Notes: generated by a model not told the origin, from the letters alone. A stretch of DNA of 64,000 nucleotides from an uncultured Pseudoruegeria sp. (GCA_947498155.1 CANMJD010000002.1:372001-436000); one strand, 5' to 3'. Positions 1 through 9,768 are shown, counted from the first letter of the stretch. A program made the numbers and translations.

Positions 1-589
1 CCAGCGTGGTATAAACCAGCACCGCTGAGGCAAGGAGATTGAACAACATCAATTCGCGGACGTGGGGCAGATTGAACCAGCTGTATAAAAACAACCCAAA
101 TATCGAGACGAAATACATCGCCAGCCGTGTTTTTGCTGCGCGTGGGTGATGGGGCAGTACTAGACCAGCATTCATCGCCGCACCGGTTAGGAATACGACC
201 GAGAAGAAATGTGTTTGTGTATTGTCCGACGCAAGCCAGGCCGCGCTGGCACAAAACACGATTGTGGCGGCCTGCACCGCAGCGGTTAGCCAAGAGCCGT
301 TGCGAAGTTTTTCGAAGGGCACCTTTTGTTTAATACGGCTGGGCACACGATATAGATACCCGCAGTCCAGAACCTCCCCAAACAGAGCGACCATGGCGGT
401 CAGAACGCCAATAAACGGCGAGACGAAGAGGGCGAGCACGACGGCGCCGAGCAAGGTCAGGATTTGCCGACTGCCGAAACTGCGGACACGTGCAGAAGCA
501 TACCGCTCAAATCTGCCTTGCGCGCTGTTCCTTTTTTCAAAGTTGGCCAGCTCTTGTTCAGCCAGTGTCAGTTGTGAGGTTGCTTGCAA
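1..589 (-). CDS. Integral membrane protein, N-terminal part (possible sensor kinase), cut by window edge
   Basis: The minus strand is open from about 589 down to base 1, with no stop. After a polar, charged N-terminus (about 30 residues containing AEQELANFEKRN) it gives four or five hydrophobic segments, for example ILTLLGAVVLALFV and FVSIFGLFLYSW. There is no ATG before the first membrane segment. A TTG at 589 (LQATSQLTLAEQEL) is the most upstream plausible start, because an in-frame stop lies just before it. The layout of a short cytoplasmic lead, a membrane bundle and the rest of the protein beyond the edge resembles the input region of membrane histidine kinases. No kinase motif is visible here, so that is inference. 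It is transcribed in the same direction as pncA upstream of it, about 60 nt away. Confidence 0.6.
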   Translation of the reverse strand, partial: MQATSQLTLAEQELANFEKRNSAQGRFERYASARVRSFGSRQILTLLGAVVLALFVSPFIGVLTAMVALFGEVLDCGYLYRVPSRIKQKVPFEKLRNGSWLTAAVQAATIVFCASAAWLASDNTQTHFFSVVFLTGAAMNAGLVLPHHPRAAKTRLAMYFVSIFGLFLYSWFNLPHVRELMLFNLLASAVLVYTTL

Positions 590-649
590 AAAATGGCACC
601 CAACAAGTTACGTTGCGGCCACTTTCGCAATAGATGTTTAACAAATTAC

Positions 650-1285
650 CTACAATATTTGTGGTTGCGTCAAAAACTGCACGCCTTCGCTGTTAAGGGT
701 GGCTTTGGCCTGTGCAAGAGAGCCGTCCATATCAATCGCCCGACAAAGGTCGGTTATAATAGTTGTGGAAAATCCAAGCCTTGCGGCATCCAATGCCGAA
801 TATTGTACACAAAAATCCGTCGCCAACCCGACCATCCAAAGATCCGTCACCCCTCGGGTGCGCAAATATCCTTCTAATCCGGTTGGGGTTTTATGGTCGT
901 TTTCGAAAAATGCCGAATAGCTGTCTACGGCGGAGCGAAACCCTTTTCGAATCACCAAATCAGCCGCGTCTGACCTTAATTCCGGGTGAAAAGCCGCCCC
1001 TTGGCTGCCCTGAACGCAATGATCGGGCCATAGTACCTGCGGGCCATAAGGCATGTCGATCACCTGAAAGGGGGCTTTGTCGGCGTGACTACTGGCAAAA
1101 GAGGAATGCCCCGAAGGATGCCAGTCCTGCGTCAGAACCTTCACTTGAAAATTATCAAACAACCCGTTGATCCCGGTGATGATCTCATCGCCACCGGCCA
1201 CAGCCAGAGCACCTCCGGGACAGAAATCATTCTGCACATCAATTACAATCAGGGCGTGGGTTTCGGGATGCATATTGCTTTCCAT
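650..1285 (-). CDS. pncA: Nicotinamidase / pyrazinamidase
   Basis: Cysteine hydrolase of the isochorismatase-like fold. It deamidates nicotinamide to nicotinate, feeding the Preiss-Handler route of NAD salvage in the cytoplasm. The 211-residue protein has the full set of family residues: catalytic Asp16 in VIDVQNDF, metal ligands Asp54, His56 and His60 in DWHPSGH, Lys114 in RKGF and nucleophile Cys159 in ATDFCV. The length matches bacterial PncA. The first ATG is at 1285; a second Met four residues later (1273) would lose nothing conserved. It diverges from trhO, so the 86 bp between them should hold both promoters. Confidence 0.95.
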   Translation of the reverse strand: MESNMHPETHALIVIDVQNDFCPGGALAVAGGDEIITGINGLFDNFQVKVLTQDWHPSGHSSFASSHADKAPFQVIDMPYGPQVLWPDHCVQGSQGAAFHPELRSDAADLVIRKGFRSAVDSYSAFFENDHKTPTGLEGYLRTRGVTDLWMVGLATDFCVQYSALDAARLGFSTTIITDLCRAIDMDGSLAQAKATLNSEGVQFLTQPQIL

Positions 1286-1371
1286 CTTGGGTCCTCCAAT
1301 GGGTAAGCAGCCTGTTGCCTTGCGTCAATGGGCCCCTTGTATCTATGGCGGGATTTGCCTAAATCGCCCCT

Positions 1372-2286
1372 ATGTATACAGTTGCAGCTCTCTATCATTT
1401 CACCCGTTTTGACCATCCGGCCGCCCTGCGCGGCCCCTTGCAGGATGTTTGTGATGCCCATGGTGTCAAAGGAACACTCTTGCTGGCCAAAGAAGGGATC
1501 AACGGTACTGTCGCGGGCACCCGCGCCGGAATTGACGCGATGCTAGCCCATGTGCGTAGCCTGCCGGGCTGCGCGACGTTGGAGCATAAAGAGAGCCTTG
1601 CCTCTGAGATGCCGTTCATCCGGATGAAGGTGCGCCTTAAGCGCGAGATTGTCACCATGGGGCAACCGGATGTCGACCCGACGGCCGCAGTTGGTAACTA
1701 CGTTGATCCGGCGGATTGGAATGATCTGATCAGTGCCGAAGATGTCGTGGTGATCGATACCCGCAACGATTATGAGGTCGCCATTGGCACTTTTGAGGGC
1801 GCGGTTGATCCGGAAACCAAGCGATTTGGCGATTTCCCGCAGTGGTGGGAAGACAACAAAGAACGGTTTCACAACAAACGCGTGGCGATGTTTTGCACTG
1901 GCGGTATCCGCTGCGAAAAGTCGACCAACTACCTGATGGGCCAAGGGGTCGAGGATGTGTACCACCTCAAGGGCGGTATTTTGAAATACCTCGAGGAAGT
2001 GCCCCAATCCGAGAGCAAGTGGGACGGGGAGTGTTTCGTCTTTGATGCCCGCGTGTCTGTCGGGCATGGCCTGACCGAAGGGCCGCATTCGCTGTGTTAT
2101 GCCTGTCGCCGCCCGATCACCGACGCCGATAAGCTGCGCGAAGATTATGAAGAGGGCGTATCCTGCTATCATTGCATTGACGAGCGTGACGAAGCCGACC
2201 GTGACCGATTCAGAGAGCGGCAAAAGCAAATCGCGCTGGCGGAAAAACGCGGTGTGGTCCATGTCGGACCCGAGGCCGGTGCTTAA
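1372..2286 (+). CDS. trhO: tRNA uridine(34) hydroxylase, rhodanese family
   Basis: Oxygen-dependent enzyme (formerly YceA) that makes 5-hydroxyuridine at tRNA position 34. The 304-residue protein has an N-terminal UPF0176 half, a rhodanese domain with the active-site loop CTGGIRCEK (catalytic Cys175, second Cys181), and a C-terminal four-cysteine stretch (CYACRRPI ... CYHC) that looks like a metal site, as in close homologues. Length is normal. The start at 1372 gives [10 protein letters not shown], the usual family N-terminus. It ends tail-to-tail with the flavoprotein on the other strand; the tetranucleotide TTAA at 2283-2286 provides both stops. Confidence 0.93.
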   Translation: MYTVAALYHFTRFDHPAALRGPLQDVCDAHGVKGTLLLAKEGINGTVAGTRAGIDAMLAHVRSLPGCATLEHKESLASEMPFIRMKVRLKREIVTMGQPDVDPTAAVGNYVDPADWNDLISAEDVVVIDTRNDYEVAIGTFEGAVDPETKRFGDFPQWWEDNKERFHNKRVAMFCTGGIRCEKSTNYLMGQGVEDVYHLKGGILKYLEEVPQSESKWDGECFVFDARVSVGHGLTEGPHSLCYACRRPITDADKLREDYEEGVSCYHCIDERDEADRDRFRERQKQIALAEKRGVVHVGPEAGA

Positions 2287-3446
2287 CCGTTCTTGAATTT
2301 GCGCAGGGCGGTTTTTAAGGTCGTGCGCGCGATCATGCCGGGGCTGAATTCACTGCGGAAGGCGGCTGCCAATGTGGCCTCATCCAGATGGGAGATGCGT
2401 CGCACGGCGCGGTCCCAATCCTCCGGACCATAGGCTGCGGCGCGCTGATTGGTCATAAAGCCGAAATTATAGTTGCGCGCATAGAGACGGGTGCAGGCGG
2501 TTTCATATGCCGCCAATGGCCTGTCCGAAGCGGTTTCACAGGCTTTGCCCAAGGCGGTTCCCAAGGCACGCCCGGAGGAAATGGCGGTGCGGATACCTTC
2601 GCCCAATGTAGGCGTGGCCATATTGGCGCTGTCGCCAACGCGGATTACGCGGCCATAGACCAGTTTCTTTTCATAGGCTTGGGCGGGCAGGATGCCGGCA
2701 TTGACGTGATAATCAACCGGTCTTGGCAAATTCATACGTTCGGGCGCATCGCTGTCTAGAAACTGCTGCATCAGTTTTTTGGGGCTGACGGAATTATCGG
2801 GTTGGATGATCCCGATCCCCAGCCGCACTGTGCCTTCGCGGGTCGGCAGGGCCCAGCCGTAGGCCGAGAGGGCATGTTTGCCGAAAAAGATCACCACGCG
2901 GTGCGGGTCCATCTCTTGGAGAGGATATTCAAATTCGATGCCGACGGCTCTTCGGGTCGGGGCGGTGTTCAGGCCAAGCCGTTCCAGCACCGCGCAATGC
3001 CATCCGGAGGCATCGACAATATAGCGAGCCGTGATCTGCTTCGGCCCCTCTGGCGTGCGCAGCTCTGCACGAAAACTGCCGTCGCTTTGTCGGGTAACAT
3101 CCGTGAATTTGCTGTTGAGCAACAGGCGGCGGTTGGGGTGATCGGAGAGCTGTGCAAGATGGCGGTAGGTGCCGGTAACATCCAAAGCGACCACCGTATG
3201 GTGCTTGATCGCGAAATGAGCGGATTCATTGTCGGAATAAACATCAGCCTGATAAATCGGGTGATAGGTGTTTTCCGGTAGGTTAAGGGCCTTGCAATCG
3301 GCCAACCAGCTGACGCCGCTGGTGCGTACCGGAACGCCGATTTCCTTATCCTGATGCACAACGATAGAGCGTAGGTGTTTGGGCAAGTGGGAGGCCACAG
3401 ACAGGCCCGCAGGCCCGCCACCAATAATCAATACATCACAGTCCAT
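2283..3446 (-). CDS. FAD-dependent oxidoreductase, geranylgeranyl-reductase type
   Basis: Flavoprotein of 387 residues with an N-terminal dinucleotide-binding motif ([17 protein letters not shown]), a mid-protein VDASGWHC segment and [17 protein letters not shown] near residue 275. The last is the FAD-contacting GD motif of the geranylgeranyl reductase/PHBH family. Such enzymes reduce isoprenoid chains or act as flavin monooxygenases. No bacteriochlorophyll, carotenoid or quinone gene is adjacent, so the substrate cannot be inferred. It begins at an ATG ([12 protein letters not shown]) with no N-terminal extension. Upstream is a 98-bp gap to the next minus-strand gene. Confidence 0.75.
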   Translation of the reverse strand: MDCDVLIIGGGPAGLSVASHLPKHLRSIVVHQDKEIGVPVRTSGVSWLADCKALNLPENTYHPIYQADVYSDNESAHFAIKHHTVVALDVTGTYRHLAQLSDHPNRRLLLNSKFTDVTRQSDGSFRAELRTPEGPKQITARYIVDASGWHCAVLERLGLNTAPTRRAVGIEFEYPLQEMDPHRVVIFFGKHALSAYGWALPTREGTVRLGIGIIQPDNSVSPKKLMQQFLDSDAPERMNLPRPVDYHVNAGILPAQAYEKKLVYGRVIRVGDSANMATPTLGEGIRTAISSGRALGTALGKACETASDRPLAAYETACTRLYARNYNFGFMTNQRAAAYGPEDWDRAVRRISHLDEATLAAAFRSEFSPGMIARTTLKTALRKFKNG

Positions 3447-3544
3447 ACGTCGTTTTAAAACCCGACTTGCTCCCAGAAAAAGAAGTGCGACGGTCGTAAG
3501 ACCCTCAAATTATTCTTATCCCTTGTGGTACTGTGCAACGCGCT

Positions 3545-4093
3545 CTAGGGCAATGGGCGCGTAGGATCGCGTACCTGCGCAGATTGATAGACATCAATCA
3601 GGAATTCGGCGCGTTTTAACACGCGACCCAACCGGCAATACAGCGCCTCCATTTCGCGCGAGGCACGGACGTGATCCATCACGTTAAAGGCGCAGGCGGA
3701 ATCGTCATAGCGCGCCCAATCCTTTACATAGCGGATAAACCGCGCCTTATGTTCCCCGCTATAGGTGGTTTCCGCACGACGAAGCAGCCCGCCCTGAATA
3801 CCATCCCATGCAAGGGTCAAACGCGACAAACAGGCCTTTTGCACACCGGGTTGTTCGACGCTTGAGGTGGTTTTGTCCAGACAGGTTTTAATGAAAAGCT
3901 CTGAACATTCCTCCAAGTTTTTGCGGCTGTCATAGCAGAGCATGATTTCCACAATATCAGAATCTGCCGCCTGAGCCGTCTTTGGCAGCACCACCGCCAT
4001 CGCCAGCAAAGACAGAAGCCCCATAAAAGGGCCAATACTCCCGAATATCTGCGCGACGAATCGGATAACCATGCCTCCTGGGTGGCGATGCAT
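3545..4093 (-). CDS. Exported cysteine-rich protein of unknown function
   Basis: 182-residue protein not assigned to a family with confidence. It has a hydrophobic stretch (about residues 18-38) ending in KTAQA-ADSD, a good signal peptidase I site. The mature part contains six cysteines (MLCYDS, EECSEL, KTCLDK, KACLSR, SACAFN, LYCRLG), which suggests disulphides in the periplasm. The Cys spacing and the Trp/Cys pattern are reminiscent of the LprI/DUF1311 lysozyme-inhibitor group, but this is a weak resemblance. Two starts are possible, 4093 and 4072; an AGGAGG lies only 1 nt before the second, too close to be its ribosome site, so the start is unsettled. The gene stands alone on the minus strand. 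Confidence 0.6.
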   Translation of the reverse strand: MHRHPGGMVIRFVAQIFGSIGPFMGLLSLLAMAVVLPKTAQAADSDIVEIMLCYDSRKNLEECSELFIKTCLDKTTSSVEQPGVQKACLSRLTLAWDGIQGGLLRRAETTYSGEHKARFIRYVKDWARYDDSACAFNVMDHVRASREMEALYCRLGRVLKRAEFLIDVYQSAQVRDPTRPLP

Positions 4094-4162
4094 AAAAACA
4101 GCTTCAAAATGCCACCAGAGTTGTTTGGTTAAAGTTAATTCACGACGACTCTCATGCAGGGT

Positions 4163-4182
4163 TTGATTAAAAATCTAATCAA
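4163..4182. promoter_or_regulatory. 7-bp inverted repeat upstream of the exported cysteine-rich gene
   Basis: TTGATTA and TAATCAA are separated by 6 nt (AAAATC), in an AT-rich patch about 70 nt upstream of the minus-strand start at 4093. Its position fits an operator. Otherwise I see no gene in the roughly 290 bases between 4094 and the terminator at 4383. The arms are short and AT-rich, so chance is a real alternative. Confidence 0.25.
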
Positions 4183-4382
4183 TCATCTCGCGGGTCAAAC
4201 TGGCCAAGAGGGGACGGGCAACAGCTTAAGGCCGTGTGATCCAAATCGGCAAACGGAATCTATCGGATCCCCTTAAGTAACCGGATTGCGCATGGGTTAC
4301 GTCTCAGGGCCGCAGAGCGGGTTAACGTATTGCAGCAGGCCTTTGTTGCACCAACCCCAGTGGCGATTTGGCCTCGAAAGAA

Positions 4383-4411
4383 AAAAGCCGGAGCAAGATG
4401 CCCCGGCTTTT
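4383..4411 (-). terminator. Rho-independent terminator of the NYN-domain gene
   Basis: Read on the minus strand, a 9-bp stem (AAAAGCCGG / CCGGCTTTT) encloses an 11-nt loop and is followed at once by a run of T. It begins 4 nt after the stop of the gene at 4415. Confidence 0.8.
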
Positions 4412-4414
4412 CCT

Positions 4415-4990
4415 TTAGACTTCCTCGGAAACTTCCGAAGGTATCATATCCTCACGCGGTTCGCGGGGCGGACGCCCGACAACATCGCGCAGTTCATCAA
4501 GTTCGATAAAATTATCGGCCTGACGGCGCAATTCGTCGGCAATCATTGGCGGCTGAGAGCGAATGGTCGACACAACCGAAACACGCACACCTTGACGCTG
4601 CAGGCTTTCAACCAGCGGCCGGAAATCCCCATCTCCGGAAAACAGCACAATGTGATCGACGTGTGGTGCCAGTTCCATGGCGTTAACAGCCAGCTCGATG
4701 TCCATGTTACCTTTGACTTTGCGACGGCCTTGGGAATCTGTATATTCCTTGGCCGGCTTGGTCACCATGGTGAAGCCGTTGTAGTTCAGCCAATCCACCA
4801 AAGGGCGGATGGGCGAATAGTCATCATTTTCAAGCAACGCGGTGTAATAGAACGCCCGCAGCATTTTTCCCCGACGCATAAATTCTTGACGGAGAAGTTT
4901 GTAATCGATGTCAAATCCAAGCGCTTTGGCAGCGGCATACAAATTCGATCCATCGATGAACAGCGCTAGCCGTTCGTCTCTGTAGAACAT
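4415..4990 (-). CDS. NYN domain protein, LabA/DUF88 family (putative RNase)
   Basis: 191-residue protein of the LabA-like PIN/NYN superfamily. The acidic metal-binding positions are visible: LFIDGSNLY at the N-terminus, NMDIELAVNAM in the middle and LFSGDGDFRPLVESL. Family members are presumed metal-dependent nucleases; the RNA target is unknown. The start at 4990 (MFYRDERL) is chosen because GGAAGG lies about 9 nt upstream and the family begins just before FIDGSN. A longer reading from 5068 would add 26 unconserved residues. It diverges from folK, with about 95 bp between them, and ends in a clear terminator. Confidence 0.85.
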   Translation of the reverse strand: MFYRDERLALFIDGSNLYAAAKALGFDIDYKLLRQEFMRRGKMLRAFYYTALLENDDYSPIRPLVDWLNYNGFTMVTKPAKEYTDSQGRRKVKGNMDIELAVNAMELAPHVDHIVLFSGDGDFRPLVESLQRQGVRVSVVSTIRSQPPMIADELRRQADNFIELDELRDVVGRPPREPREDMIPSEVSEEV

Positions 4991-5085
4991 ATATCTAAAC
5001 CTTCCAAATAAGGTCACCGTGGCTGTATGAGTGAATGTGAGTGTGTTAGCCACGAAACCATCTATCAAATAGGGTATTTCATTTC

Positions 5086-5679
5086 TTGTCTCAAGTCTCC
5101 TCTCATCATAAATCCGTCACAAAACTGTTGATCTGCATGGGTGGTAACGTCACGTCACCCGCCGGCACGCCGCTCCAGACGATGAAAGAAGCTGTTTCCG
5201 CGCTGGAAGAGGCCGTTGGACCGATTCGGGCGTTAAGCCGGTATTATGCCACAGCTTGCTTTCCAAAAGGAGCTGGTCCCGATTATGTGAACGCTGCGGT
5301 GGTGGTGAAAACGGGGCTGTCTCCGCGGATGGTTCTGGATCGGTTGCATCAGATCGAGGCGCGTTTTGGGCGTGAGCGTATAGAGCGTTGGGGGCAGCGC
5401 ACGCTGGATCTGGATCTGATCGCTTATGATGATCTGGTATTGCCCGATCTGGCCACGCAGGATCGCTGGCGCAATCTGCCTTTGCAGGAACAACAGCTCC
5501 GCGCGCCTGATGATCTGGTTTTACCGCACCCGCGCATTCAGGAACGTGCCTTTGTTTTGGTACCGTTAAAGGATATTGCACCGGACTGGCGGCATCCGGT
5601 GCTGGGGTGCACTGTGGCACAAATGTGTGACGGCCTGCCCGCCTCCGAGTTGGCAGAGGTTGTCGCGATAGACGGGTAG
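5086..5679 (+). CDS. folK: 2-amino-4-hydroxy-6-hydroxymethyldihydropteridine diphosphokinase
   Basis: Transfers pyrophosphate from ATP to the pterin alcohol in folate synthesis. The 197-residue protein has the N-terminal glycine/asparagine loop (CMGGNVTSP), FGRERIERWGQRTLDLDLI, which corresponds to the HPPK signature with its two metal-binding aspartates, and the closing PHPRIQERAFVLVPL motif. The start is a TTG at 5086; the only nearby in-frame ATG lies inside the GGN loop and is too late. It is the first gene of the conserved run toward recO, although the rest of the folate pathway is not here. Confidence 0.93.
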   Translation: MSQVSSHHKSVTKLLICMGGNVTSPAGTPLQTMKEAVSALEEAVGPIRALSRYYATACFPKGAGPDYVNAAVVVKTGLSPRMVLDRLHQIEARFGRERIERWGQRTLDLDLIAYDDLVLPDLATQDRWRNLPLQEQQLRAPDDLVLPHPRIQERAFVLVPLKDIAPDWRHPVLGCTVAQMCDGLPASELAEVVAIDG

Positions 5680-5779
5680 GCGGTCCTGCACCAAGGCGCG
5701 CCGGTTTTGCGCTTGTAAACACCTGCGCATGGGAATAAGTAGGCAGCTTCGATACCCCTAGACGATATTGGAGTCGCAG

Positions 5780-6133
5780 ATGGCCCGCGTTACCGTAGAA
5801 GATTGCGTTGATAAAGTTCCGAACCGGTTTGAGCTTGTTATGCTCGCCGCGCATCGTGCTCGTGAGATTTCTGCCGGTGGTGCCATCACTGTGGATCGGG
5901 ACAACGATAAAAACCCGGTGGTCTCTCTGCGCGAAATCGCCGATGAAACCCAGTCCGCTGCCGACCTGCGCGAGCGCCTGATTGAGGCCAACCAGACCCA
6001 GATCGAAGTCGATGAACCCGAAGAAGACGCCATGGCGCTTCTGATGGGGGCCGAGGCCGACAAACCGGCCGAGGATGACATGTCCGAAGAAAAGCTTCTG
6101 CGGGCACTCATGGAAGCACAGGGTCAACGCTAA
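5780..6133 (+). CDS. rpoZ: DNA-directed RNA polymerase omega subunit
   Basis: 117-residue omega subunit, which helps assemble beta' and transmits ppGpp binding. It has the typical N-terminus [30 protein letters not shown] and an acidic C-terminal tail (EEDAMALLM ... [17 protein letters not shown]) common in alphaproteobacteria. The start at 5780 is set by GGAG 7 nt upstream; an upstream in-frame TTG at 5768 overlaps that site and is rejected. It sits 39 nt before rsh, the usual rpoZ-rsh pairing that joins a ppGpp target to the ppGpp enzyme. Confidence 0.97.
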   Translation: MARVTVEDCVDKVPNRFELVMLAAHRAREISAGGAITVDRDNDKNPVVSLREIADETQSAADLRERLIEANQTQIEVDEPEEDAMALLMGAEADKPAEDDMSEEKLLRALMEAQGQR

Positions 6134-6172
6134 GGGCCTAAACCCTTATAAACCAAAGAGTACGGGCCGGAA

Positions 6173-8293
6173 ATGATCCCAGTCGAAGATCTGATTGCTC
6201 TGGTCCGTAACTACAATCCAAATACTGATGCCGTGCTGATCCGCCGTGCCTATGCTTATGGCATGGAGATGCATAAGGAACAGTTCCGCCATTCGGGTGA
6301 GCCTTATTTCACCCATCCGGTTGCGGTGGCGGCAATCCTGACCGAACAGCGTCTGGATGATGCAACGATCATCACAGCCCTGCTGCATGACACCATCGAA
6401 GACACCAAAGCCACCTATACCGAAGTCGCGGATATCTTTGGTAAGGAAGTGGCCGAATTGGTCGATGGCGTTACCAAGCTGACCAATTTGCAGCTTTCCT
6501 CGAGTGGTTCCAAACAGGCGGAAAACTTCCGCAAACTCTTCATTGCCATGTCGCGCGATTTGCGGGTGATTCTGGTCAAGCTGGGTGACCGTTTGCATAA
6601 CATGCGCACGATCAAAGCCATGCGCCCCGAAAAGCAGGCCCAAAAGGCCCGCGAGACCATGGATATCTATGCCCCGCTGGCCGGGCGCATGGGGATGCAC
6701 TGGATGCGCGAAGAGCTTGAGGATCTGGCTTTTCGGGTGCTGAACCCCGAGGCCCGGAATTCGATCATCCGCCGCTTTATCACCTTGCAGCGCGAAACCG
6801 GTGACGTGATCCATAAGATCACCGGCGACATCCGCAAAGAGCTGGAGGTCGAAGGTATCGAAGCCGATGTCTATGGCCGTGCCAAAAAGCCCTATTCGAT
6901 CTGGCGCAAGATGGAGGCCAAACATATTGGCTTTTCGCGTCTGTCCGATATTTACGGCTTTCGGGTCATCACCCGGAGCGAGGCCGATTGTTATCGGGTG
7001 CTGGGCAGTATTCACCAACGCTGGCGGGCGGTGCCGGGGCGGTTCAAGGATTACATCAGCCAACCGAAATCCAACGGCTATCGCTCGATCCATACCACGG
7101 TTTCAGGGCGCGATGGCAAACGGGTCGAAGTACAAATCCGCACGCGGCAAATGCACGAAGTGGCCGAATCCGGTGTCGCGGCCCATTGGGCCTATCGCGA
7201 TGGCCAGCGCGGCGAAAATCCCTTTGCGGTTGATCCGGCTAAATGGATCGCCGGCCTGTCGGAACGGTTTGATAACGCCGAAGATACGGATGAATTCCTC
7301 GAGCATATGAAGCTTGAGATGTATTCCGATCAGGTGTTCTGTTTCACCCCCAAAGGCGAGGTGGTAAAGCTGCCGCGCGGGGGCACGCCGCTGGATTATG
7401 CCTATGCCATTCACACCCGCATCGGCGACAGCTGTGTGGGGGCCAAGGTTGACGGGCTGCGGGTGCCGCTCTGGACTCGCCTAAAGAACGGTCAGTCGGT
7501 CGAGATTATCACCGCCGAGGGTCAGCGTCCGCAGGGCACATGGCTGGATATCGTGGTGACGGGCCGCGCTAAGGCCGCAATCCGCAAATCCCTGCGCGAG
7601 GAAGACCGCGAACGTTTCATCAAGCTGGGGCGCGAGTTGGGGCGGCTGGCGTTTGAGCATATCGGCAAAAAGATGTCAGACAAAGCACTGACAACGGCGG
7701 CAGCGGCACTGCGCATTCAGGACAGCGATGAACTGCTGGCACGTTTGGGCAGCGCCGAACTGACTGCGCGCGATGTGGTGCAGGCATTGTATCCCGAAAT
7801 TGACACCGACCCGCGCGGCGAAGTCGACGAAAAACGCGCCGTTTTGGGTCTTTCGGTGGATCAGTCATTCCAGCGCGCGCCCTGCTGTCAACCCGTCCCG
7901 GGGGAACGGATCGTCGGCATCACCTATCGTGGTCAGGGCGTGGTGGTGCATGCCATCGATTGCCCGGTGCTGGGCGAATACGAAGAGCAAACAGATCGTT
8001 GGGTGGATTTGCATTGGCACTCTGGTCGTCACAAACCAGTTTACGATGTGACACTCAACGTCACCATGTCCAATGACGCCGGTGTTCTGGGACGAATTTG
8101 CACATTGATTGGTGAGCAGAAGGCCAATATCTCTGATCTACACTTCAAGGACCGAAAACCGGATTATTACCGCATCTGGATCAATGTCGAGGTTCGGGAT
8201 GCAGAACATTTGCACGCGATCATGACGGCACTGGATGCAGAAAGCGATGTCGCCGCGATCGAGCGCGCCCGAGACGGGGCAAACAGCATTTAG
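6173..8293 (+). CDS. rsh: Bifunctional (p)ppGpp synthetase/hydrolase
   Basis: Long RelA/SpoT homologue of 706 residues, the single stringent-response enzyme expected in an alphaproteobacterium. The N-terminal HD hydrolase is intact (His48 in YFTHPVAVA, His72-Asp73 in LLHDTIEDT). The synthetase domain follows, with PGRFKDYISQPKSNGYRSIHT; RFKD fits the RXKD form found in bifunctional enzymes rather than the EXDD form of dedicated synthetases. A TGS domain begins around KGEVVKLPRGGTPLDYAYAIH, and a C-terminal ACT domain occupies about the last 75 residues. ATG at 6173. DUF2062 and pdxJ follow on the same strand. Confidence 0.97.
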   Translation: MIPVEDLIALVRNYNPNTDAVLIRRAYAYGMEMHKEQFRHSGEPYFTHPVAVAAILTEQRLDDATIITALLHDTIEDTKATYTEVADIFGKEVAELVDGVTKLTNLQLSSSGSKQAENFRKLFIAMSRDLRVILVKLGDRLHNMRTIKAMRPEKQAQKARETMDIYAPLAGRMGMHWMREELEDLAFRVLNPEARNSIIRRFITLQRETGDVIHKITGDIRKELEVEGIEADVYGRAKKPYSIWRKMEAKHIGFSRLSDIYGFRVITRSEADCYRVLGSIHQRWRAVPGRFKDYISQPKSNGYRSIHTTVSGRDGKRVEVQIRTRQMHEVAESGVAAHWAYRDGQRGENPFAVDPAKWIAGLSERFDNAEDTDEFLEHMKLEMYSDQVFCFTPKGEVVKLPRGGTPLDYAYAIHTRIGDSCVGAKVDGLRVPLWTRLKNGQSVEIITAEGQRPQGTWLDIVVTGRAKAAIRKSLREEDRERFIKLGRELGRLAFEHIGKKMSDKALTTAAAALRIQDSDELLARLGSAELTARDVVQALYPEIDTDPRGEVDEKRAVLGLSVDQSFQRAPCCQPVPGERIVGITYRGQGVVVHAIDCPVLGEYEEQTDRWVDLHWHSGRHKPVYDVTLNVTMSNDAGVLGRICTLIGEQKANISDLHFKDRKPDYYRIWINVEVRDAEHLHAIMTALDAESDVAAIERARDGANSI

Positions 8294-8324
8294 GTCAGGC
8301 AGGGGCCTCAAGGACACAGGATCA

Positions 8325-8981
8325 TTGGTTTTTAAACGCCGCGATAAACGGCCCGTGCTTCAGGCCATGCAAGAATCGGTCTATCCGCGTCGCGGGTGGG
8401 GGCGGGCGATCAGCTATCTAAAACTGCGATTGCACCGGCTGCCCGATACGCCCCATAAAATCGCCCGGGGTGTTTTTGTCGGTATATTCATGTGTTTTAC
8501 GCCGCTTTTCGGGCTGCATATCATTCTGGCGGCGCTGATTTCCCTGCCCCTGCGCGGCAATGTCGTCGCTGCTGTTCTGGCAACGTTTTTTGGCAATCCC
8601 CTGACCTTTCCGTTTATCACCGTTGGTTCTCTGACGGTCGGGCATTTCCTGCTGGGCAAAAAATACGCTGTGGCCGAGCCGCAAGGTTTGTTGCAAAGCT
8701 TTCGTGGGGCCGGCGCGGATTTAAAGGATAATTTCGTCGCGCTCTTTACAGAGGCGCATACCGACTGGACGCGGTTGGGGCAGTTCTTTCACGAGGTCTA
8801 TCTGCCCTATCTTGTCGGGGGTTTTGTGCTGGGGCTGATTGCCGGCGCGGTTGCCTATTACATGACTGTGCCGGTGATCACGGCCTATCAAAAGCGCCGC
8901 AAGGGGCGTTTGCGTCAGAAGTTGACAGAAATTCGCGCCGCCGCCGTAAAGAAGGCTGACGAGCGCTCGGCAGGTAAGTAA
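8325..8981 (+). CDS. DUF2062 domain membrane protein
   Basis: 218-residue protein with two hydrophobic regions of the DUF2062 family: the segment around GVFVGIFMCFTPLFGLHIILAAL with the FGNPLTFPF motif, and a second near VGGFVLGLIAGAVAYY. The ends are basic and probably cytoplasmic. Function is unknown. I place the start at TTG 8325 (LVFKRRDKRP), with AAGGACACAGG upstream. The frame stays open back into rsh, but that part is not conserved in character. It lies between rsh and pdxJ, as in related genomes. Confidence 0.85.
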   Translation: MVFKRRDKRPVLQAMQESVYPRRGWGRAISYLKLRLHRLPDTPHKIARGVFVGIFMCFTPLFGLHIILAALISLPLRGNVVAAVLATFFGNPLTFPFITVGSLTVGHFLLGKKYAVAEPQGLLQSFRGAGADLKDNFVALFTEAHTDWTRLGQFFHEVYLPYLVGGFVLGLIAGAVAYYMTVPVITAYQKRRKGRLRQKLTEIRAAAVKKADERSAGK

Positions 8982-9015
8982 GATTGCACGAGAATAATAC
9001 ACAGGAGGTCAGCAT

Positions 9016-9768
9016 ATGACCGCATCCTTAGGAAAACTGCGCCTTGGCGTTAATATTGATCACGTCGCAACCGTGCGTAATGCGCGGGGCGGGGACACGC
9101 CTGATCCTTTGCGTGCTGCGATATTGGCAGAGCAAGCGGGGGCGGATGGCATCACAGCGCATCTGCGCGAGGACCGCCGCCATATCTCGGATGCGGATAT
9201 CGATGCGCTGATGGAAGGGCTGACGGTGCCGTTGAATTTCGAAATGGCGGCCACCGATGAAATGCAGGCCATTGCCCTGCGCCACAAGCCTCATGCGGTG
9301 TGTATCGTACCTGAAAAACGCGAAGAGCGCACAACCGAAGGCGGGTTGGAAGTGGCACGCGAGGAAAACAAGCTCGCCCATTTCATCGCCCCTCTGCGCG
9401 CCGCCGGATGTCGCGTGTCGATTTTTATCGCCGCCGACAAGCGCCAGATCGAAGCTGCGCACCGGATCGGGGCCGAGGTGATCGAACTGCATACCGGTGC
9501 CTATTGCGATGCCCATGCCGAAGGGCGTTTAAAGGATCGCGACCGTGAATTAAAAGCGCTGGGCGAGATGTCGGCTTTTGCCCATTCTCTGGGTCTGGAA
9601 GTTCACGCAGGCCATGGGTTGACCTATGAAACCGTTAAACCGGTTGCCGCTTTCCCTGAGGTGATGGAGTTAAATATCGGCCATTTTTTGATTGGCGAGG
9701 CAATCTTTCTGGGGTTGTCACCAGCCATTGCCGAAATGCGTCGCCTGATGGATGAGGCCCGCGCGTGA
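9016..9768 (+). CDS. pdxJ: Pyridoxine 5'-phosphate synthase
   Basis: Condenses 3-amino-2-oxopropyl phosphate with 1-deoxyxylulose 5-phosphate in the last ring-forming step of DXP-dependent vitamin B6 synthesis. The 250-residue TIM barrel shows [22 protein letters not shown], the [10 protein letters not shown] segment with the catalytic Glu, [10 protein letters not shown], and [19 protein letters not shown] lies upstream of ATG 9016 at good spacing. Its last bases overlap the next gene by 4 nt (GTGA), so translation is probably coupled. Confidence 0.97.
   Translation: MTASLGKLRLGVNIDHVATVRNARGGDTPDPLRAAILAEQAGADGITAHLREDRRHISDADIDALMEGLTVPLNFEMAATDEMQAIALRHKPHAVCIVPEKREERTTEGGLEVAREENKLAHFIAPLRAAGCRVSIFIAADKRQIEAAHRIGAEVIELHTGAYCDAHAEGRLKDRDRELKALGEMSAFAHSLGLEVHAGHGLTYETVKPVAAFPEVMELNIGHFLIGEAIFLGLSPAIAEMRRLMDEARA

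Noticed and set aside
5150-6127. 325-codon open frame on the minus strand
   Set aside because: Opposite folK and rpoZ, both certain. The product is low-complexity and unlike any family.
6146-7093. 315-codon open frame on the minus strand
   Set aside because: Antisense to the well-conserved first half of rsh; no family features.
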